From Polaromonas sp. (GTDB lineage: Bacteria > Pseudomonadota > Gammaproteobacteria > Burkholderiales > Burkholderiaceae_C), in assembly GCA_021153985.1 (NCBI GenBank), contig JAJKJM010000044.1, positions 1 to 64,000 of the forward strand: a stretch of DNA of 64,000 nt, read 5' to 3'. Shown piece after piece: positions 37,084 through 47,199 of this stretch (its first letter is position 1; every line of letters starts with the position of its first letter). Both the position numbers and the translations under genes were made by a program. Under the pieces are notes generated by a model. The model did no database searches, was not told the DNA's origin, and was given only the letters and a program-made list of their open reading frames with translations.

Positions 37084-37989
37084 ATGCAAGACCTCAATGA
37101 CATGCTGTATTTCGCCGAAGTGGTGGAGCGCGGCGGTTTTGCCGCCGCCGGCCGGGCACTGGGCTTGCCCAAGTCGCGCCTGTCGCGCCGGGTGGCCGAA
37201 CTGGAGACGCACCTGGGCGTGCGCCTTTTACAGCGCACCACACGCAAGCTCTCGCTCACCGAAGTCGGCGAGATATATTTGCGCCACTGCACCGCGATGC
37301 GCGACGAAGCCATGGCGGCCTCTGAAGCCGTGGCGCAAATGCAGGTCGAGCCGCGCGGCACGCTGCGCATCACCTGCCCGGTGACGCTGGCGCAAGGCGC
37401 GGTGGGTTACCTGGTGCCGCGTTTTATGGCGCTCTACCCTCAGGTGCGCGTCGACATGCGCGTGACCAACCGGGTGATCGACCTGGTGGAAGAGGGCATC
37501 GACATCGCCCTGCGCGTGCGGCCCACGCTCGATGAGAGCGGCAGCCTGGTGATCAAGAACCTGGGCGCCAGCGCCGGCCATCTGCTCGCCAGCCCGGCTT
37601 TGCTCAAACGCCAGGGCATCCCCGAAAAACCCGAAGACCTGCACAAGCTCGACACCGTGGCCATGTCATGGGCCGACGGGCGCACGTCATGGACGCTGAT
37701 CGGCCCTGAGGGGCAGGAGTTTGTGCTGCAGCACCAGCCGCGCTACGTGGCCGACGACCTGCAAACCTTGAAGCTGGCCGTACTGGCCGGCACCGGCATG
37801 AGTTTTCTGCCGGAGTCGATGAGTGCGGCCGAGCGGCAGGCGCAGTTGCTGGTGCCGGTGTTGCCGGGGTGGGCAATACGGTCCGGGTTGGCCCACGCAG
37901 TGTTTACCTCGCGGCGGGGGCAGGTGCCTGCGGTCCGGAGTTTTCTGGATTTCCTGGGGGAGAGGATGAAGGGGGAGATGCTGGTTTGA
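37084..37989 (+). CDS. LysR-family transcriptional regulator
   Basis: MLYFAEVVERGGFAAAGRALGLPKSRLSRRVAELETHLGVRLLQRTTRKLSLTEVGEIY; GGAG RBS. Confidence 0.94.
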   Translation: MQDLNDMLYFAEVVERGGFAAAGRALGLPKSRLSRRVAELETHLGVRLLQRTTRKLSLTEVGEIYLRHCTAMRDEAMAASEAVAQMQVEPRGTLRITCPVTLAQGAVGYLVPRFMALYPQVRVDMRVTNRVIDLVEEGIDIALRVRPTLDESGSLVIKNLGASAGHLLASPALLKRQGIPEKPEDLHKLDTVAMSWADGRTSWTLIGPEGQEFVLQHQPRYVADDLQTLKLAVLAGTGMSFLPESMSAAERQAQLLVPVLPGWAIRSGLAHAVFTSRRGQVPAVRSFLDFLGERMKGEMLV

Positions 37990-38023
37990 GTTTTTTTGCC
38001 GTTCTGGCCGTTCTGGTCCGGAT

Positions 38024-38090
38024 TCAAAACGCTATCAATTCAGGAGCTACCAGCCAAGGTGGATATGGGCTGGAGGCCAATTCCATTAAG
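38024..38090 (+). repeat. Dispersed ~65-bp intergenic repeat, copy 4
   Basis: aaaacgctatcaattcaggagctaccagccaaggtggatatgggctggaggccaattcc. Confidence 0.65.
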
Positions 38091-38094
38091 AACT

Positions 38095-39198
38095 TCAAGC
38101 AACAAGCCGCTCAAGCGCATGCTCCGCATAAGCCCTCCCAAACCGGTTGGACAGAAAATCCCCCAACCCAATCTCCTCCTGCCGCACAAACCCCTTCGCC
38201 GGCAAGTGCCCATGCGCCAGCAAGTCCAGCACCGCACAAATGCCTGACGCCGTGGTGACCTGGATCGCACTGCGCATCACGCCATCCACCACCTGGCTGT
38301 AGACCTTGTGCGCATAGGTCTCTTGCGTGAGGCGGCCTTCGCGCTGGCCGCTCACGGTGACGAACACGATCACCACGTCTTGCAGCGTGACGGGCAGGGC
38401 GTTTTCCAGCAGGTCTTTCAGGACGTGGCGGCGCTCCCGCAAGCGCAGATCGTTGAGCAGCACCTTCATGATGGCCGCGTGGCCGGGGTAGCGGATGGTT
38501 TTGTAGTTGAGGTGCGTGACTTTGCCCGCCAGGGTTTCGCACAGCGTGCCCAGGCCACCAGAGGTGTTAAAGGCTTCGTACGTCACACCGTCGAGTGAAA
38601 ACTCTTCATGCTCGGCCAGCGGTGGCACCTGGCGCAGCACGCCTTCAACAATCGCTTCGCAAGGCTCGCAGTACTCGTTGATGACGCCGTCGGTGCTCCA
38701 GGTCAGGTTGTAATTGAGCGCGTTCGACGGGAACTGCGGCAGCGCGCCGACGCGCATGCGCACGCTGTGCAGGCTGTCAAAACGCTTGCACAAATCGGCC
38801 GCGACGATGGAGACAAAGCCTGGTGCCAGGCCGCACTGCGGGATCAGCGCGGTGCGTGCGGTGGCGGCCAGTTCTTTCACGCGCCGTGTGCTGGCGACGT
38901 CTTCGGTCAGGTCGAGGTAATGCACGCCCGCGGCCACGGCGGCTTCGGCGATGAGGGTGGTGAGATGAAAGGGCGCGGCGCTGAGTACGGCATATTGCCC
39001 GGCCAGCGCGGCGCGCAGGGCTGCCGGATCTGTGATGTCCAGCGTGAGGCGCTGTACGCGCGGCCCGGTTTTGATGGCTGCGAGTGCTTGCGGCGATGCA
39101 TCCGCCACCGTGACGGTGTAGTCGGCCGTGGCGGCCAGCAGCCCGGCAATCGCTGAGCCAATCTTGCCGGCGCCTGCGATCAGGATGTTCTTTTTCAT
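38095..39198 (-). CDS. saccharopine dehydrogenase family protein
   Basis: MKKNILIAGAGKIGSAIAGLLAATADYTVTVADASPQALAAI; LAPGFVSIVAADLCKRFD. Confidence 0.9.
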   Translation of the reverse strand: MKKNILIAGAGKIGSAIAGLLAATADYTVTVADASPQALAAIKTGPRVQRLTLDITDPAALRAALAGQYAVLSAAPFHLTTLIAEAAVAAGVHYLDLTEDVASTRRVKELAATARTALIPQCGLAPGFVSIVAADLCKRFDSLHSVRMRVGALPQFPSNALNYNLTWSTDGVINEYCEPCEAIVEGVLRQVPPLAEHEEFSLDGVTYEAFNTSGGLGTLCETLAGKVTHLNYKTIRYPGHAAIMKVLLNDLRLRERRHVLKDLLENALPVTLQDVVIVFVTVSGQREGRLTQETYAHKVYSQVVDGVMRSAIQVTTASGICAVLDLLAHGHLPAKGFVRQEEIGLGDFLSNRFGRAYAEHALERLVA

Positions 39199-39371
39199 GT
39201 TGCCTCCTTGGTGTGGGTACGTGTATGTGGATGTGGGTGTGTGGGGGTGTGTTTGATTGTGGAAGTGAGTGGTGGCGGTTACCAGTATCAATAACTACAA
39301 ATTACAGCCATAATTTAGTGAAATAGGCTATCTAAAAAGTCTATTCGACTAGTTTGACTTCGGAGTGCCGC

Positions 39372-39803
39372 ATGAACCTCGACGCCATCGACCAGACCCT
39401 GCTCAGCGAACTGCGTGAAAACGCGCGCTGCCCCATGGCCTTGCTGGCCCGCAAGGTCGGGCTGTCGCGTACGGCGGTGCAGGCCCGCATCACCCGCCTG
39501 GAGCGCGACAAGGTCATCACCGGTTATGGTGCGCGCATTGGCGATGCTTATGAGCAGTCGCTCGTATCAGCGCATGTGATGCTCACCGTCGGCCCCAAGC
39601 TCTCGGGCCCGGTCGAGGCGGCGCTGCGCAAGATTCCGGAGGTGCGCTCGCTGCTGTCGGTCAGCGGCACTTTCGACATGATTGCCATCGTGCAGGCAGG
39701 CTCGATTGAGCGGCTGGACTCGTTGATTGACGGGATTGGCCTGCTGGAAGGAGTCGAGCGGACCAACACCTCGGTGGTGTTATCGGCGCGCTTTCAGCGC
39801 TGA
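39372..39803 (+). CDS. Lrp/AsnC-family transcriptional regulator
   Basis: LDAIDQTLLSELRENARCPMALLARKVGLSRTAVQARITRLERDKVITGYGARI. Confidence 0.93.
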   Translation: MNLDAIDQTLLSELRENARCPMALLARKVGLSRTAVQARITRLERDKVITGYGARIGDAYEQSLVSAHVMLTVGPKLSGPVEAALRKIPEVRSLLSVSGTFDMIAIVQAGSIERLDSLIDGIGLLEGVERTNTSVVLSARFQR

Positions 39804-39812
39804 AATCCTCTT

Positions 39813-39839
39813 ACTCCCTCTCCCAGGGGGAGAGGGAGT
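39813..39839. repeat. Single REP-like half-unit hairpin
   Basis: actccctctcccagggggagagggagt. Confidence 0.7.
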
Positions 39840-39852
39840 GAATGCGGCGCAG

Positions 39853-39994
39853 CTATTCTTCGCTGCTGCGCTCGCCCTTGAGGCGTACCTTTGCCTCAAA
39901 GCGTGAAGCTTTTCCGGTCGGCCAGCTTCTTGAAGTCAGCGGCGGACCTGCCGGTTTTTGCCTGGATGTTGTCGATGTAGGCCTGGAAGGTCAT
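39853..39994 (-). pseudogene. Remnant of a DUF4287-type gene
   Basis: MTFQAYIDNIQAKTGRSAADFKKLADRKSFTL* with stop at 39896-39898; +1 frame continues ...FEAKVRLKGERSSEE*. Confidence 0.6.
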
Positions 39995-40073
39995 GAGGCG
40001 CCTTGCAAAGAAAGAGGTTTGCCAGTCTAGGCGGTTGGCGTTGGGCGATCAATCCCGATGTCAGTCAGGCGTG

Positions 40074-40718
40074 TCAGGCCTGCCACGGCGCATGCTTTTG
40101 CATCACATCCGCATACAGCGCACTCGCTTCAAACTGCGCCAGCCAGATTTGCAGGCGCGGCCACGGTTGTGCGGCAAACCAATCGGGATCGGTGTGCGCG
40201 AACTGGCGCACAAAGGGCAGCAGCGCCATGTCGGCCAAACTGGCGCGGGGGCCGAACAGCCACCCGCCGGCCAGCATGCCGTCGAGCTTGAGCAGCCACG
40301 CCGCAGCCCCATTGCGTTGCTGTTGCGCAAAGGCCTGAACGTCGCCGCCGGATTCTTCGGAGTAGCGATTCGGGTACTTGTAGCGGTCCAGGCTGCGCTT
40401 GAACGCGCCGTCGTTGCCGGTGATGAGCGCAAGCATGCTGCCTAGATCGCCTTGTGCAGAGGCGAGCCAGCTCTGCGGGTCATTGCGCCGCAGCGCCCAC
40501 AGCATCACGTCCAGGCTTTCGTCAATGACCTCGCCGCCGGGCAGCACCAGCACAGGCACCGTGCCTTTGGGTGAGGCGGCAAGCATTTCGGCGGGTTTGT
40601 TTTTCAGTGTGATTTCGCGGTGCTCGACATGGATGCCGCTTACCGCCAGTGCCAGCCGCGCACGCATCGCGTACGGGCAGCGGCGAAACGAATAGAGGAC
40701 GGGCAGGGCGCCGGTCAT
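40074..40718 (-). CDS. glutathione S-transferase family protein
   Basis: LPVLYSFRRCPYAMRARLALAVSGIHVEHREITLKNKPAEMLAASPKGTVPVLVL. Confidence 0.93.
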   Translation of the reverse strand: MTGALPVLYSFRRCPYAMRARLALAVSGIHVEHREITLKNKPAEMLAASPKGTVPVLVLPGGEVIDESLDVMLWALRRNDPQSWLASAQGDLGSMLALITGNDGAFKRSLDRYKYPNRYSEESGGDVQAFAQQQRNGAAAWLLKLDGMLAGGWLFGPRASLADMALLPFVRQFAHTDPDWFAAQPWPRLQIWLAQFEASALYADVMQKHAPWQA

Positions 40719-40738
40719 GGATTGAATGGATGGAAGAG

Positions 40739-41686
40739 TTAAGCGCCGGGCTGGCGCACGCCGATGTGCGCGGCCTGGCGCTTTTCGGCCAGCTCGACCT
40801 GTCGCTGGCGTTCGCGGTAGCCGGCTTTTTGTTCGTCGGTGGTGCTGCCGTGGCAGTGCGGGCAGCTCACGCCCAACTCATACAGCGGCGATTGGCGGTC
40901 TGCTTCGCTGAGCGGGTCGCGGCAGGAGCGGCACAGCGTGAAGCCGCCGGGCTTGAGTCCGTGGCCGACGGAGACGCGCTCATCAAACACAAAACACTCG
41001 CCCTCCCAGGTGCTTTGCGCTTCGGGCACGGTCTCCAGGTATTTGAGGATGCCGCCTTGCAGGTGATAGACCTCTTCAAAACCTTTGGAGCGCAGCAGCG
41101 CGGTGGATTTTTCGCAGCGTATGCCGCCGGTGCAGAACATCGCCACCCTGGGCTTTTTGCCGTCTTGCGCGGCAAGCCTGCCGCCTTCGGCCATCTCGCG
41201 CTCAACCCAGTCCGGCAATTCAGAGAAGCTGCTGGTGTGCGGGTTGATGGCGCCTTCAAAAGTGCCGATGGAGACCTCGTAGTCATTGCGCGTGTCGACC
41301 AGCACCACGCCGGGCTCATGGATAAGCTGGTTCCAGTCCTCGGGCTTGACGTATTCGCCGGCCATTAGTGCGGGGTGTACCTCGGGCACGCCCATGGTGA
41401 CGATCTCGCGCTTGAGGCGCACTTTCATCCGGTAAAACGGCAGGTGGCCGGCCCAGGCCTCTTTGTGTTCAAGCTCGGCCAGGCGCGCATCGCTGCGCAG
41501 GTAGGCCAGCACGGCGCGCACGCCGGCTTCAGGCCCGGCGATGGTGCCGTTGATGCCCTCGGCCGCCAGCAGCAGCGTGCCCTTGACGTTGTTGGCCTCG
41601 CACTGCGCAAGCAGCGGCGCCTGCAGCTCGGCAAAGTCGGGCAGCTCAACGAATTGGTAGAGGGCGGCAGTCAAAAATTCAGGCAT
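40739..41686 (-). CDS. trhO: tRNA uridine(34) hydroxylase, rhodanese-related (YceA/TrhO family)
   Basis: [64 protein letters not shown]. Confidence 0.94.
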   Translation of the reverse strand: MPEFLTAALYQFVELPDFAELQAPLLAQCEANNVKGTLLLAAEGINGTIAGPEAGVRAVLAYLRSDARLAELEHKEAWAGHLPFYRMKVRLKREIVTMGVPEVHPALMAGEYVKPEDWNQLIHEPGVVLVDTRNDYEVSIGTFEGAINPHTSSFSELPDWVEREMAEGGRLAAQDGKKPRVAMFCTGGIRCEKSTALLRSKGFEEVYHLQGGILKYLETVPEAQSTWEGECFVFDERVSVGHGLKPGGFTLCRSCRDPLSEADRQSPLYELGVSCPHCHGSTTDEQKAGYRERQRQVELAEKRQAAHIGVRQPGA

Positions 41687-42030
41687 GGCACAAGAAACGG
41701 GTCAAAAAACGGCTGGAGGGCGAATAAAAGCTGACAGAAAGCGGACAAAAAGCTGACGGCCTGGGGCACGGCAAAGCGCAAAAAACGCTCTGAAGCGGTG
41801 CGCATTACCCAGACTCCATCGTAGCGGCTCGGCTTTACCTCTTTCAGGGAGAGATTTTGTGGCGGAAAGCACCTGAATCAAGGTTTTTGAGCTCTCGTCC
41901 GATAGACATTTTGCTGCGATGCAGCAAAATGACAGTGTACTTATTGTTTCAGTTCAGGATGCCTGGCCGATCGCCTGCATTCGCCCCTGGCGCTGAGCAC
42001 CTCCATGACCCTACAACTTCACTCCCACCC

Positions 42031-43287
42031 ATGGCCAAAAGCCTGAGCAGCCTCTGGCTGAAAAGCCTGCGCCGCGTGAGCAAGGTCCAGCAGGCCCAGC
42101 AGGCGCGAGGCTTGCAGCTGTTTAAAAGCATGCTGCCCAAGGCCGCGGCCGCCAAAAAGCCGCGCAGGCCCAGGCTGAAGGCGCTCAAGCTGGTGGCGGC
42201 TGTGGCTGCGCCATCTCCCAAAACCGCCCCGAAGTCCCGCCGGCCAACCGCCGCGCAGGCGCGTGCGGCGGCCGGCCTGCCCGGCACCTGGCGCAAAGCC
42301 TGGTTTACCTTGCCGGGAGACGGCCCGTGGACGGAGACGCGGCGCATGCTGTACTGGCTCTATCTTCCTGCCGGGGTGGCTGATCCGCTGAAGGTGCCTT
42401 CTTCACTTGTTCCGCCTGACTCACCAGAAACGCCCAAGGCGCCCAAGCCGCGCCCGCTGGTCGTGATGTTGCACGGCTGTGAGCAGACGGCCGCCGACTT
42501 TGCCGCCGGCAGCCGCATGAACCAACTGGCCGAACGCAAAGGCTTTGCGGTGCTGTACCCGCAGCAATCCGGCACCGCCGATGCGCACCGCTGCTGGCAC
42601 TGGTACAAGCGCGCCACGCAGCAGGGCGAAGGCGACATCGAAGTGATCGCCGCGATGATTGCGCAGGTTCAGCAAAAACACGGGCTGGACACCTCGCGCA
42701 CTTACGTGGCGGGGCTGTCGGCCGGGGCGGCACTGGCGGCAATTTTGGCGCTGCGCCACCCGGGGCTGTTTGCCGCCGTGGGCATGCATTCGGCGCCGGT
42801 GTTCGGCACCACGCATTCGCCCTTCAGCGCCTACCGCGCCATGCAGCATGGCTCGGCCTCGTCTTACGGTGCGGCGGCGCGCGTCTTTACGGGCGCCGAA
42901 TCGCAGTTTCCCGGCATGCCGGCCATCCTGATCCATGGTGACCATGACACCGTGGTGCGGCGGGTCAATGCCGACCAGCTGGCCGAGCAGTTTGAAATCG
43001 TCAACGGCCCGGCGCTAAGCCAGGCCGCATCGCGTGAAGGACCGCAGGTGCGCCGCCACCCCGAGCGCCGGGGTGGCCGCAAGCCGCGCCATGCCTATCA
43101 AACATCCACCTGGTATGCAGGCCGCAAGCCGCAGCTGGTGAAGTGCGACGTCGATTCGCTGGGCCACGCCTGGAGCGGCGGCGACGCAAGTGTGAAATTC
43201 AACGAGCCGCACGGCCCCGATGCCACGCTGATGATGTGGACCTTCTTTAGCTATCACCGCCGCGTGGCGGTTTTGCCTGAGGCGTGA
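42031..43287 (+). CDS. PHB depolymerase/esterase family hydrolase
   Basis: RPLVVMLHGCEQTAADFAAGSRMNQLAERKGFAVLYPQQS; YVAGLSAGAALAAILALRHPGLFAAVGMHSA. Confidence 0.92.
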   Translation: MAKSLSSLWLKSLRRVSKVQQAQQARGLQLFKSMLPKAAAAKKPRRPRLKALKLVAAVAAPSPKTAPKSRRPTAAQARAAAGLPGTWRKAWFTLPGDGPWTETRRMLYWLYLPAGVADPLKVPSSLVPPDSPETPKAPKPRPLVVMLHGCEQTAADFAAGSRMNQLAERKGFAVLYPQQSGTADAHRCWHWYKRATQQGEGDIEVIAAMIAQVQQKHGLDTSRTYVAGLSAGAALAAILALRHPGLFAAVGMHSAPVFGTTHSPFSAYRAMQHGSASSYGAAARVFTGAESQFPGMPAILIHGDHDTVVRRVNADQLAEQFEIVNGPALSQAASREGPQVRRHPERRGGRKPRHAYQTSTWYAGRKPQLVKCDVDSLGHAWSGGDASVKFNEPHGPDATLMMWTFFSYHRRVAVLPEA

Positions 43288-43329
43288 GGCCTGAGGACGG
43301 CGGCTGGTGGTTGCTTGCGGTTGCTTGCT

Positions 43330-43392
43330 GTTGCTATTTATTTGATAGCTAGCTGCCCATGCGGATATTGGGCTAGAGGCCGATTTTGTTCA
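43330..43392 (+). repeat. Dispersed ~65-bp intergenic repeat, copy 5
   Basis: ttgctatttatttgatagctagctgcccatgcggatattgggctagaggccgatttt. Confidence 0.7.
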
Positions 43393-43454
43393 TAAATCCG
43401 CTTGTGCCGCTTGTGCCGCTTGTTCCGGTTTTTCGTTGGCTGTTGGCTGTTGGC

Positions 43455-44384
43455 TCAGCGTGTGTAAACCAAACCTGACATGAAGGCGTCGACAGCTTCG
43501 GTGTACGCGCCCGGCAGGCCCAGCGTGGTGTTGACTTGCTCGTGGCTCAGGTCTTGCGGCAGCACGCTGGCCTGTGTGCTTCGGGGGGCTGCTTTGGCGT
43601 TCACCTTCACCGCAAAGTCCCGCGCCTGGGCGCATGAGCCATCGGCCCGCTGGGTGGAGCACACCAGCAGCATGGGCGTGGCGTCTGTTGCCAGCACGCT
43701 GCTGGGAGATACGCTGCGCCAATAGGCCGGGTCGGCGCCAAAGACGCGGTCGTAAAACCGCATGTGCCGGGTGTTCATGATGCGCTCCAGGTCCAGCGCG
43801 GCGCTGTCGAGTGCGACGGTGCCCAGCCAGGGCCTGGCACCGGCCTCACGCGCCAGCGCGGGTGATGCGCCCAGCAGTGCCACCAGGTGCGCGCCGGCCG
43901 AATGCCCCATCAGGATGACCTTCGCTGGGTCGCCGTCCCAGGAGGCAGCCAGCGACTGCGCCTTGGCCAGCGCTGTGGCCACGTCGCGCGCCTGCAGCAG
44001 CGGATCGACCTGCGGCGAGAGCCGGTAATTCACCGACACAAAGAGGTAGCCTTTCCGCCCGACCCAGTAAGCCACCTTGTTTTCCACTACCTTGGGCATC
44101 GCCTTGTTGCCCACCATCCACGCGCCGCCATGCACCATGACGATGACGGGCGCATTCGCCGTACCCGTCATGGAGGCTGGCAGGTACACATCCATGCGCT
44201 GGCGTGGATCTGTGCCGTAGGCAATGTCGGGGATCTGCCGCAGCTCGGCCGGTACGGTGGCCTTGGCGGCTTTGCGCACGAGGCGTCCGCTGTCTTGCTG
44301 GGCGGGCGCCGGCCCGGCGTGGAAAAGCACCATCAGCACCAGCGCAAGGGCCGGCCAGCAGGGGAGTCGGAGGGCAGGGGGCAT
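43455..44384 (-). CDS. alpha/beta hydrolase (HSL/esterase type), secreted
   Basis: APVIVMVHGGAWMVGNKAM, VILMGHSAGAHLVALLGASP; signal peptide. Confidence 0.9.
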   Translation of the reverse strand: MPPALRLPCWPALALVLMVLFHAGPAPAQQDSGRLVRKAAKATVPAELRQIPDIAYGTDPRQRMDVYLPASMTGTANAPVIVMVHGGAWMVGNKAMPKVVENKVAYWVGRKGYLFVSVNYRLSPQVDPLLQARDVATALAKAQSLAASWDGDPAKVILMGHSAGAHLVALLGASPALAREAGARPWLGTVALDSAALDLERIMNTRHMRFYDRVFGADPAYWRSVSPSSVLATDATPMLLVCSTQRADGSCAQARDFAVKVNAKAAPRSTQASVLPQDLSHEQVNTTLGLPGAYTEAVDAFMSGLVYTR

Positions 44385-44485
44385 GTGATGGCTCCAGTAG
44401 CGTTATGCCGAGCAAGCCGTAAAGCATACCCGGCGCATATCAAAACCAAAAAGGCCGGCGCGCACGGCGCCGGCCTGAATCACCT

Positions 44486-45160
44486 TCAGAGGAAGTGGTA
44501 GCGCAGGCCGAAATTGACCTGGTTGATTGCGCTGGTGCCTGTGGCGGAGGTGCCGACGCGGTTGTAGCGAACCAGTTCTCCCGTGGCGTCTATGTTGGGC
44601 GAGATGGCATAGGCTACGCCGGCGCCCAGCGCCAGCGAGGTGTTGGAGCCGGTCGTCGACACGTTGGCGGTGCTGCTGGTGGTTGAAGCCGTGTCAAGCG
44701 AGGTGTGCCATTGCTCGACCCCGGCGCGGCCGTAGACCGACCACTGGTTGTCGATGGGGGCGATCCCCAGCACATGCAGGCCGAAGCCGTGTGCCTTCCA
44801 GGTACCCGTTGCGCTGTCTGCCGCCGGTGATGCGATGGCCGATTGCAGGCCCGTCGAGCCGATGCGGTCGTAGCTGGCTTCGACGGCCAGGTTGGGATTG
44901 AGGCGGTAGCCCAGCCGCAGGCCTGCGGAGGTGCCCGGCGTGCCGGCCGAGGTGCTGCTGGCCAGCCCCTGGTTGGCCAAGGCGCCGTCAATGTTGCCGC
45001 CCAGGCCGGGCGCGCGGCTGTAGGCGATATTGCCGCCGAGGTAAACATCCTGTGAGCCTGCTGCCAGGGGCGCCGCCTGTGCCGGTTGCGCCAGTGCGGC
45101 GCCCAGCGACAGCGCGGCGGTAGACAGCCACAACAGCCTGGATGAAAGGGTGAACTTCAT
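44486..45160 (-). CDS. outer-membrane beta-barrel protein (OmpW/OmpA-barrel-like)
   Basis: Signal peptide ...AALAQPAQA; amphipathic barrel repeats; C-terminal NQVNFGLRYHFL ending in aromatic-x. Confidence 0.88.
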   Translation of the reverse strand: MKFTLSSRLLWLSTAALSLGAALAQPAQAAPLAAGSQDVYLGGNIAYSRAPGLGGNIDGALANQGLASSTSAGTPGTSAGLRLGYRLNPNLAVEASYDRIGSTGLQSAIASPAADSATGTWKAHGFGLHVLGIAPIDNQWSVYGRAGVEQWHTSLDTASTTSSTANVSTTGSNTSLALGAGVAYAISPNIDATGELVRYNRVGTSATGTSAINQVNFGLRYHFL

Positions 45161-45317
45161 GTTTTCTCCGGAAAAAGCCGGCGCATGGCACCGGCAACTT
45201 CTGACCTGCCTGGGCGGGCAACCAATGCAAAGTGCACCCTGTTGTTCAACCCAGGCCGCGCAGGACCCTGCGCATCGCCATTGAGCGATCGCCCGGTATC
45301 TCGGCGGTCTAGCGCCG

Positions 45318-45349
45318 GTAAACCGTTGGTAAAAAATTTGTGACTTTAC
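45318..45349. promoter_or_regulatory. GTAAA-N6-GTAAA box plus inverted TTTAC upstream of the barrel gene
   Basis: ggtaaaccgttggtaaaaaatttgtgactttacg. Confidence 0.5.
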
Positions 45350-45368
45350 GCAGCACCTTGCGGCGGCC

Positions 45369-46022
45369 TTAACCGAACTGCACAAGGTTGAGGATAGGCA
45401 GCGGGCCGCCCGGGAACTGCGCCAGGCGCGCACCCACGGCCAGTGCGCCCAGGTCTATGCCTGAGAACCCGAGCTTGGTGATGAGTGCCGCTACGGTGGC
45501 CTTGGCTGCCGCGTCGTCGCCGGAATAAAACATGACGCGTTTGCCGCCTTTGTCAGCGGGGTCGGTGGCCAGCAGGGCTGCGGCCAAGTGGTTAAAGGCT
45601 TTGACGACACGTGCGCCGGGCACGAGGTCGGCCACGATTTCACTGGAGAGGCGACCGTTCAGTTCCGCGGGCTTGAAGAGCGGCGCTTCGATCGGGTTGT
45701 TGGTGTCGATGACGATGCGCCCGCCAAAGTTGGGCAGGCCGGCCAATGCGGCGGGCAGGCGGCCCCAGTTGACGGCGACAAACACGATGTCTTTGGACGC
45801 GGCTTCTTCGCGAGTGCCGGCTTTGATGCTGGGGCCGAGTTCGCGCACCAAGTCTTTCAGTGAATCGGGGCCGCGGCTGTTCGACAGCGTGGCGGGAATG
45901 CCGTGGCGGGCCAGAATGGTGGCGACGGCCGAACCGATGGCGCCTGAGCCGATGATGCCGATGCTGGGGGTGGCGGTTGGCGCTGTGGTTGGGGTGGTGG
46001 TTGAGGTGGTGGTTGCAGTCAT
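45369..46022 (-). CDS. NAD(P)-binding oxidoreductase (F420-dependent NADP reductase-like)
   Basis: SIGIIGSGAIGSAVATILARHGIPATLSNSRGPDSL; the longer track ORF (618 aa) is an upstream antisense extension. Confidence 0.9.
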   Translation of the reverse strand: MTATTTSTTTPTTAPTATPSIGIIGSGAIGSAVATILARHGIPATLSNSRGPDSLKDLVRELGPSIKAGTREEAASKDIVFVAVNWGRLPAALAGLPNFGGRIVIDTNNPIEAPLFKPAELNGRLSSEIVADLVPGARVVKAFNHLAAALLATDPADKGGKRVMFYSGDDAAAKATVAALITKLGFSGIDLGALAVGARLAQFPGGPLPILNLVQFG

Positions 46023-46151
46023 AAATTCACTCCTTGGGTTGTTGATGGGGTGAATGATGGGATTTGGATTGCTTTTTGATAAGGTGGTAATGCCTTGAAT
46101 CATCTTCAAGCATTGGTTGAATAAAGGCCCGAACAGCCCTAACATTGGCCG

Positions 46152-47081
46152 ATGGAAACGCTGGCCAACCTTGAATCTTTTGTCCGCAGCGCCGAAGGCC
46201 GCAGCTTCTCCGCTGCCGCGCGGCGCCTGGCGCTCACGCCCGCAGCCGTGAGCCGCAACGTCGCCATGCTGGAGCGCAACATCGGCGTGCGGCTGTTCCA
46301 GCGCTCGACCCGCAAACTCACACTGACCGAGGCCGGTGAACGTTTCCTGGTGTCGATTGGCGGCAACCTCGACGCGCTGCAGTCGGCCATTGCGGCGGTG
46401 GCCAGTGACAGCGGCGAGCCAGCCGGGCCGCTCAAGGTCAGCATGTCGCCCACCTTTGGCATTGACTACATCGTGCCGCTGCTGCCGGATTTTTTGGCGC
46501 GCTATCCACTGGTGCGGCCTGACTGGCATTTTGAAAACCGCCCGGTGGACTTGATCGCCGAGGGCTATGACGCCGCGATAGGCGGCGGTTTTGCCTTGTC
46601 GCCGGGTGTGGTGTCGCGCCCGCTGGCGCCCATGCACCTGATCGCGGTGGCGTCGACGGCCTTGCTGGCGGGGCGGCCAGCGCCCACAGACCCCGCGGGC
46701 CTGGCGGCGCTGCCCGGCATCGTGATGCGATCCAGCGCCACTGGGCGGGTACGCCAGTGGGTGATGCGCGACGCGGCGGGCACTGAAGTTGCCGCGAACA
46801 TGAGTGAATCGCTGGTGCTGAACGACCCCACCGCCATGCGCGCCGCCGCACTCATGGGTCTGGGCGTGACGCTGATCGCCGTACCCGATGTGCTGCCGCA
46901 GCTGGAGCGCGGCGAGCTGGTGCGGGTGCTGCCGCACTGGTATATCGATGCGGGGGCCATCTCGATTTATTACCCTACGCGCAGCCAGATGCCGGCCAGG
47001 ACCCGCGTGTTCATTGACTTTGTGGCTGAGGCTTTTGAGGGCGAGCAGTTGGGGCGGCGTTTTGCGGGCAGCCTGGGGTAG
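46152..47081 (+). CDS. LysR-family transcriptional regulator
   Basis: LANLESFVRSAEGRSFSAAARRLALTPAAVSRNVAMLERNIGVRLFQRSTRKLTLTEAG. Confidence 0.94.
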   Translation: METLANLESFVRSAEGRSFSAAARRLALTPAAVSRNVAMLERNIGVRLFQRSTRKLTLTEAGERFLVSIGGNLDALQSAIAAVASDSGEPAGPLKVSMSPTFGIDYIVPLLPDFLARYPLVRPDWHFENRPVDLIAEGYDAAIGGGFALSPGVVSRPLAPMHLIAVASTALLAGRPAPTDPAGLAALPGIVMRSSATGRVRQWVMRDAAGTEVAANMSESLVLNDPTAMRAAALMGLGVTLIAVPDVLPQLERGELVRVLPHWYIDAGAISIYYPTRSQMPARTRVFIDFVAEAFEGEQLGRRFAGSLG

Positions 47082-47199
47082 GGGGATTATTCGCCGCCGG
47101 TGAAGCCGCCAGCAAACATCGCGCACTTCACCCACAATCCGAGACTTCGCATCCCGCATGTCGCATACCGCATCTCTTGCTGAAAGTTGAAGGCTCTTC

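Noticed and set aside
39797-40070. Small RNA between AsnC and GST genes
   Set aside because: Region is better explained by a REP half-unit and a DUF4287 gene remnant; no promoter and terminator pair seen.
43396-43460. Short tandem repeats cttgtgccg and ggctgtt
   Set aside because: Too short and imperfect to support a named element; noted only as low-complexity sequence.
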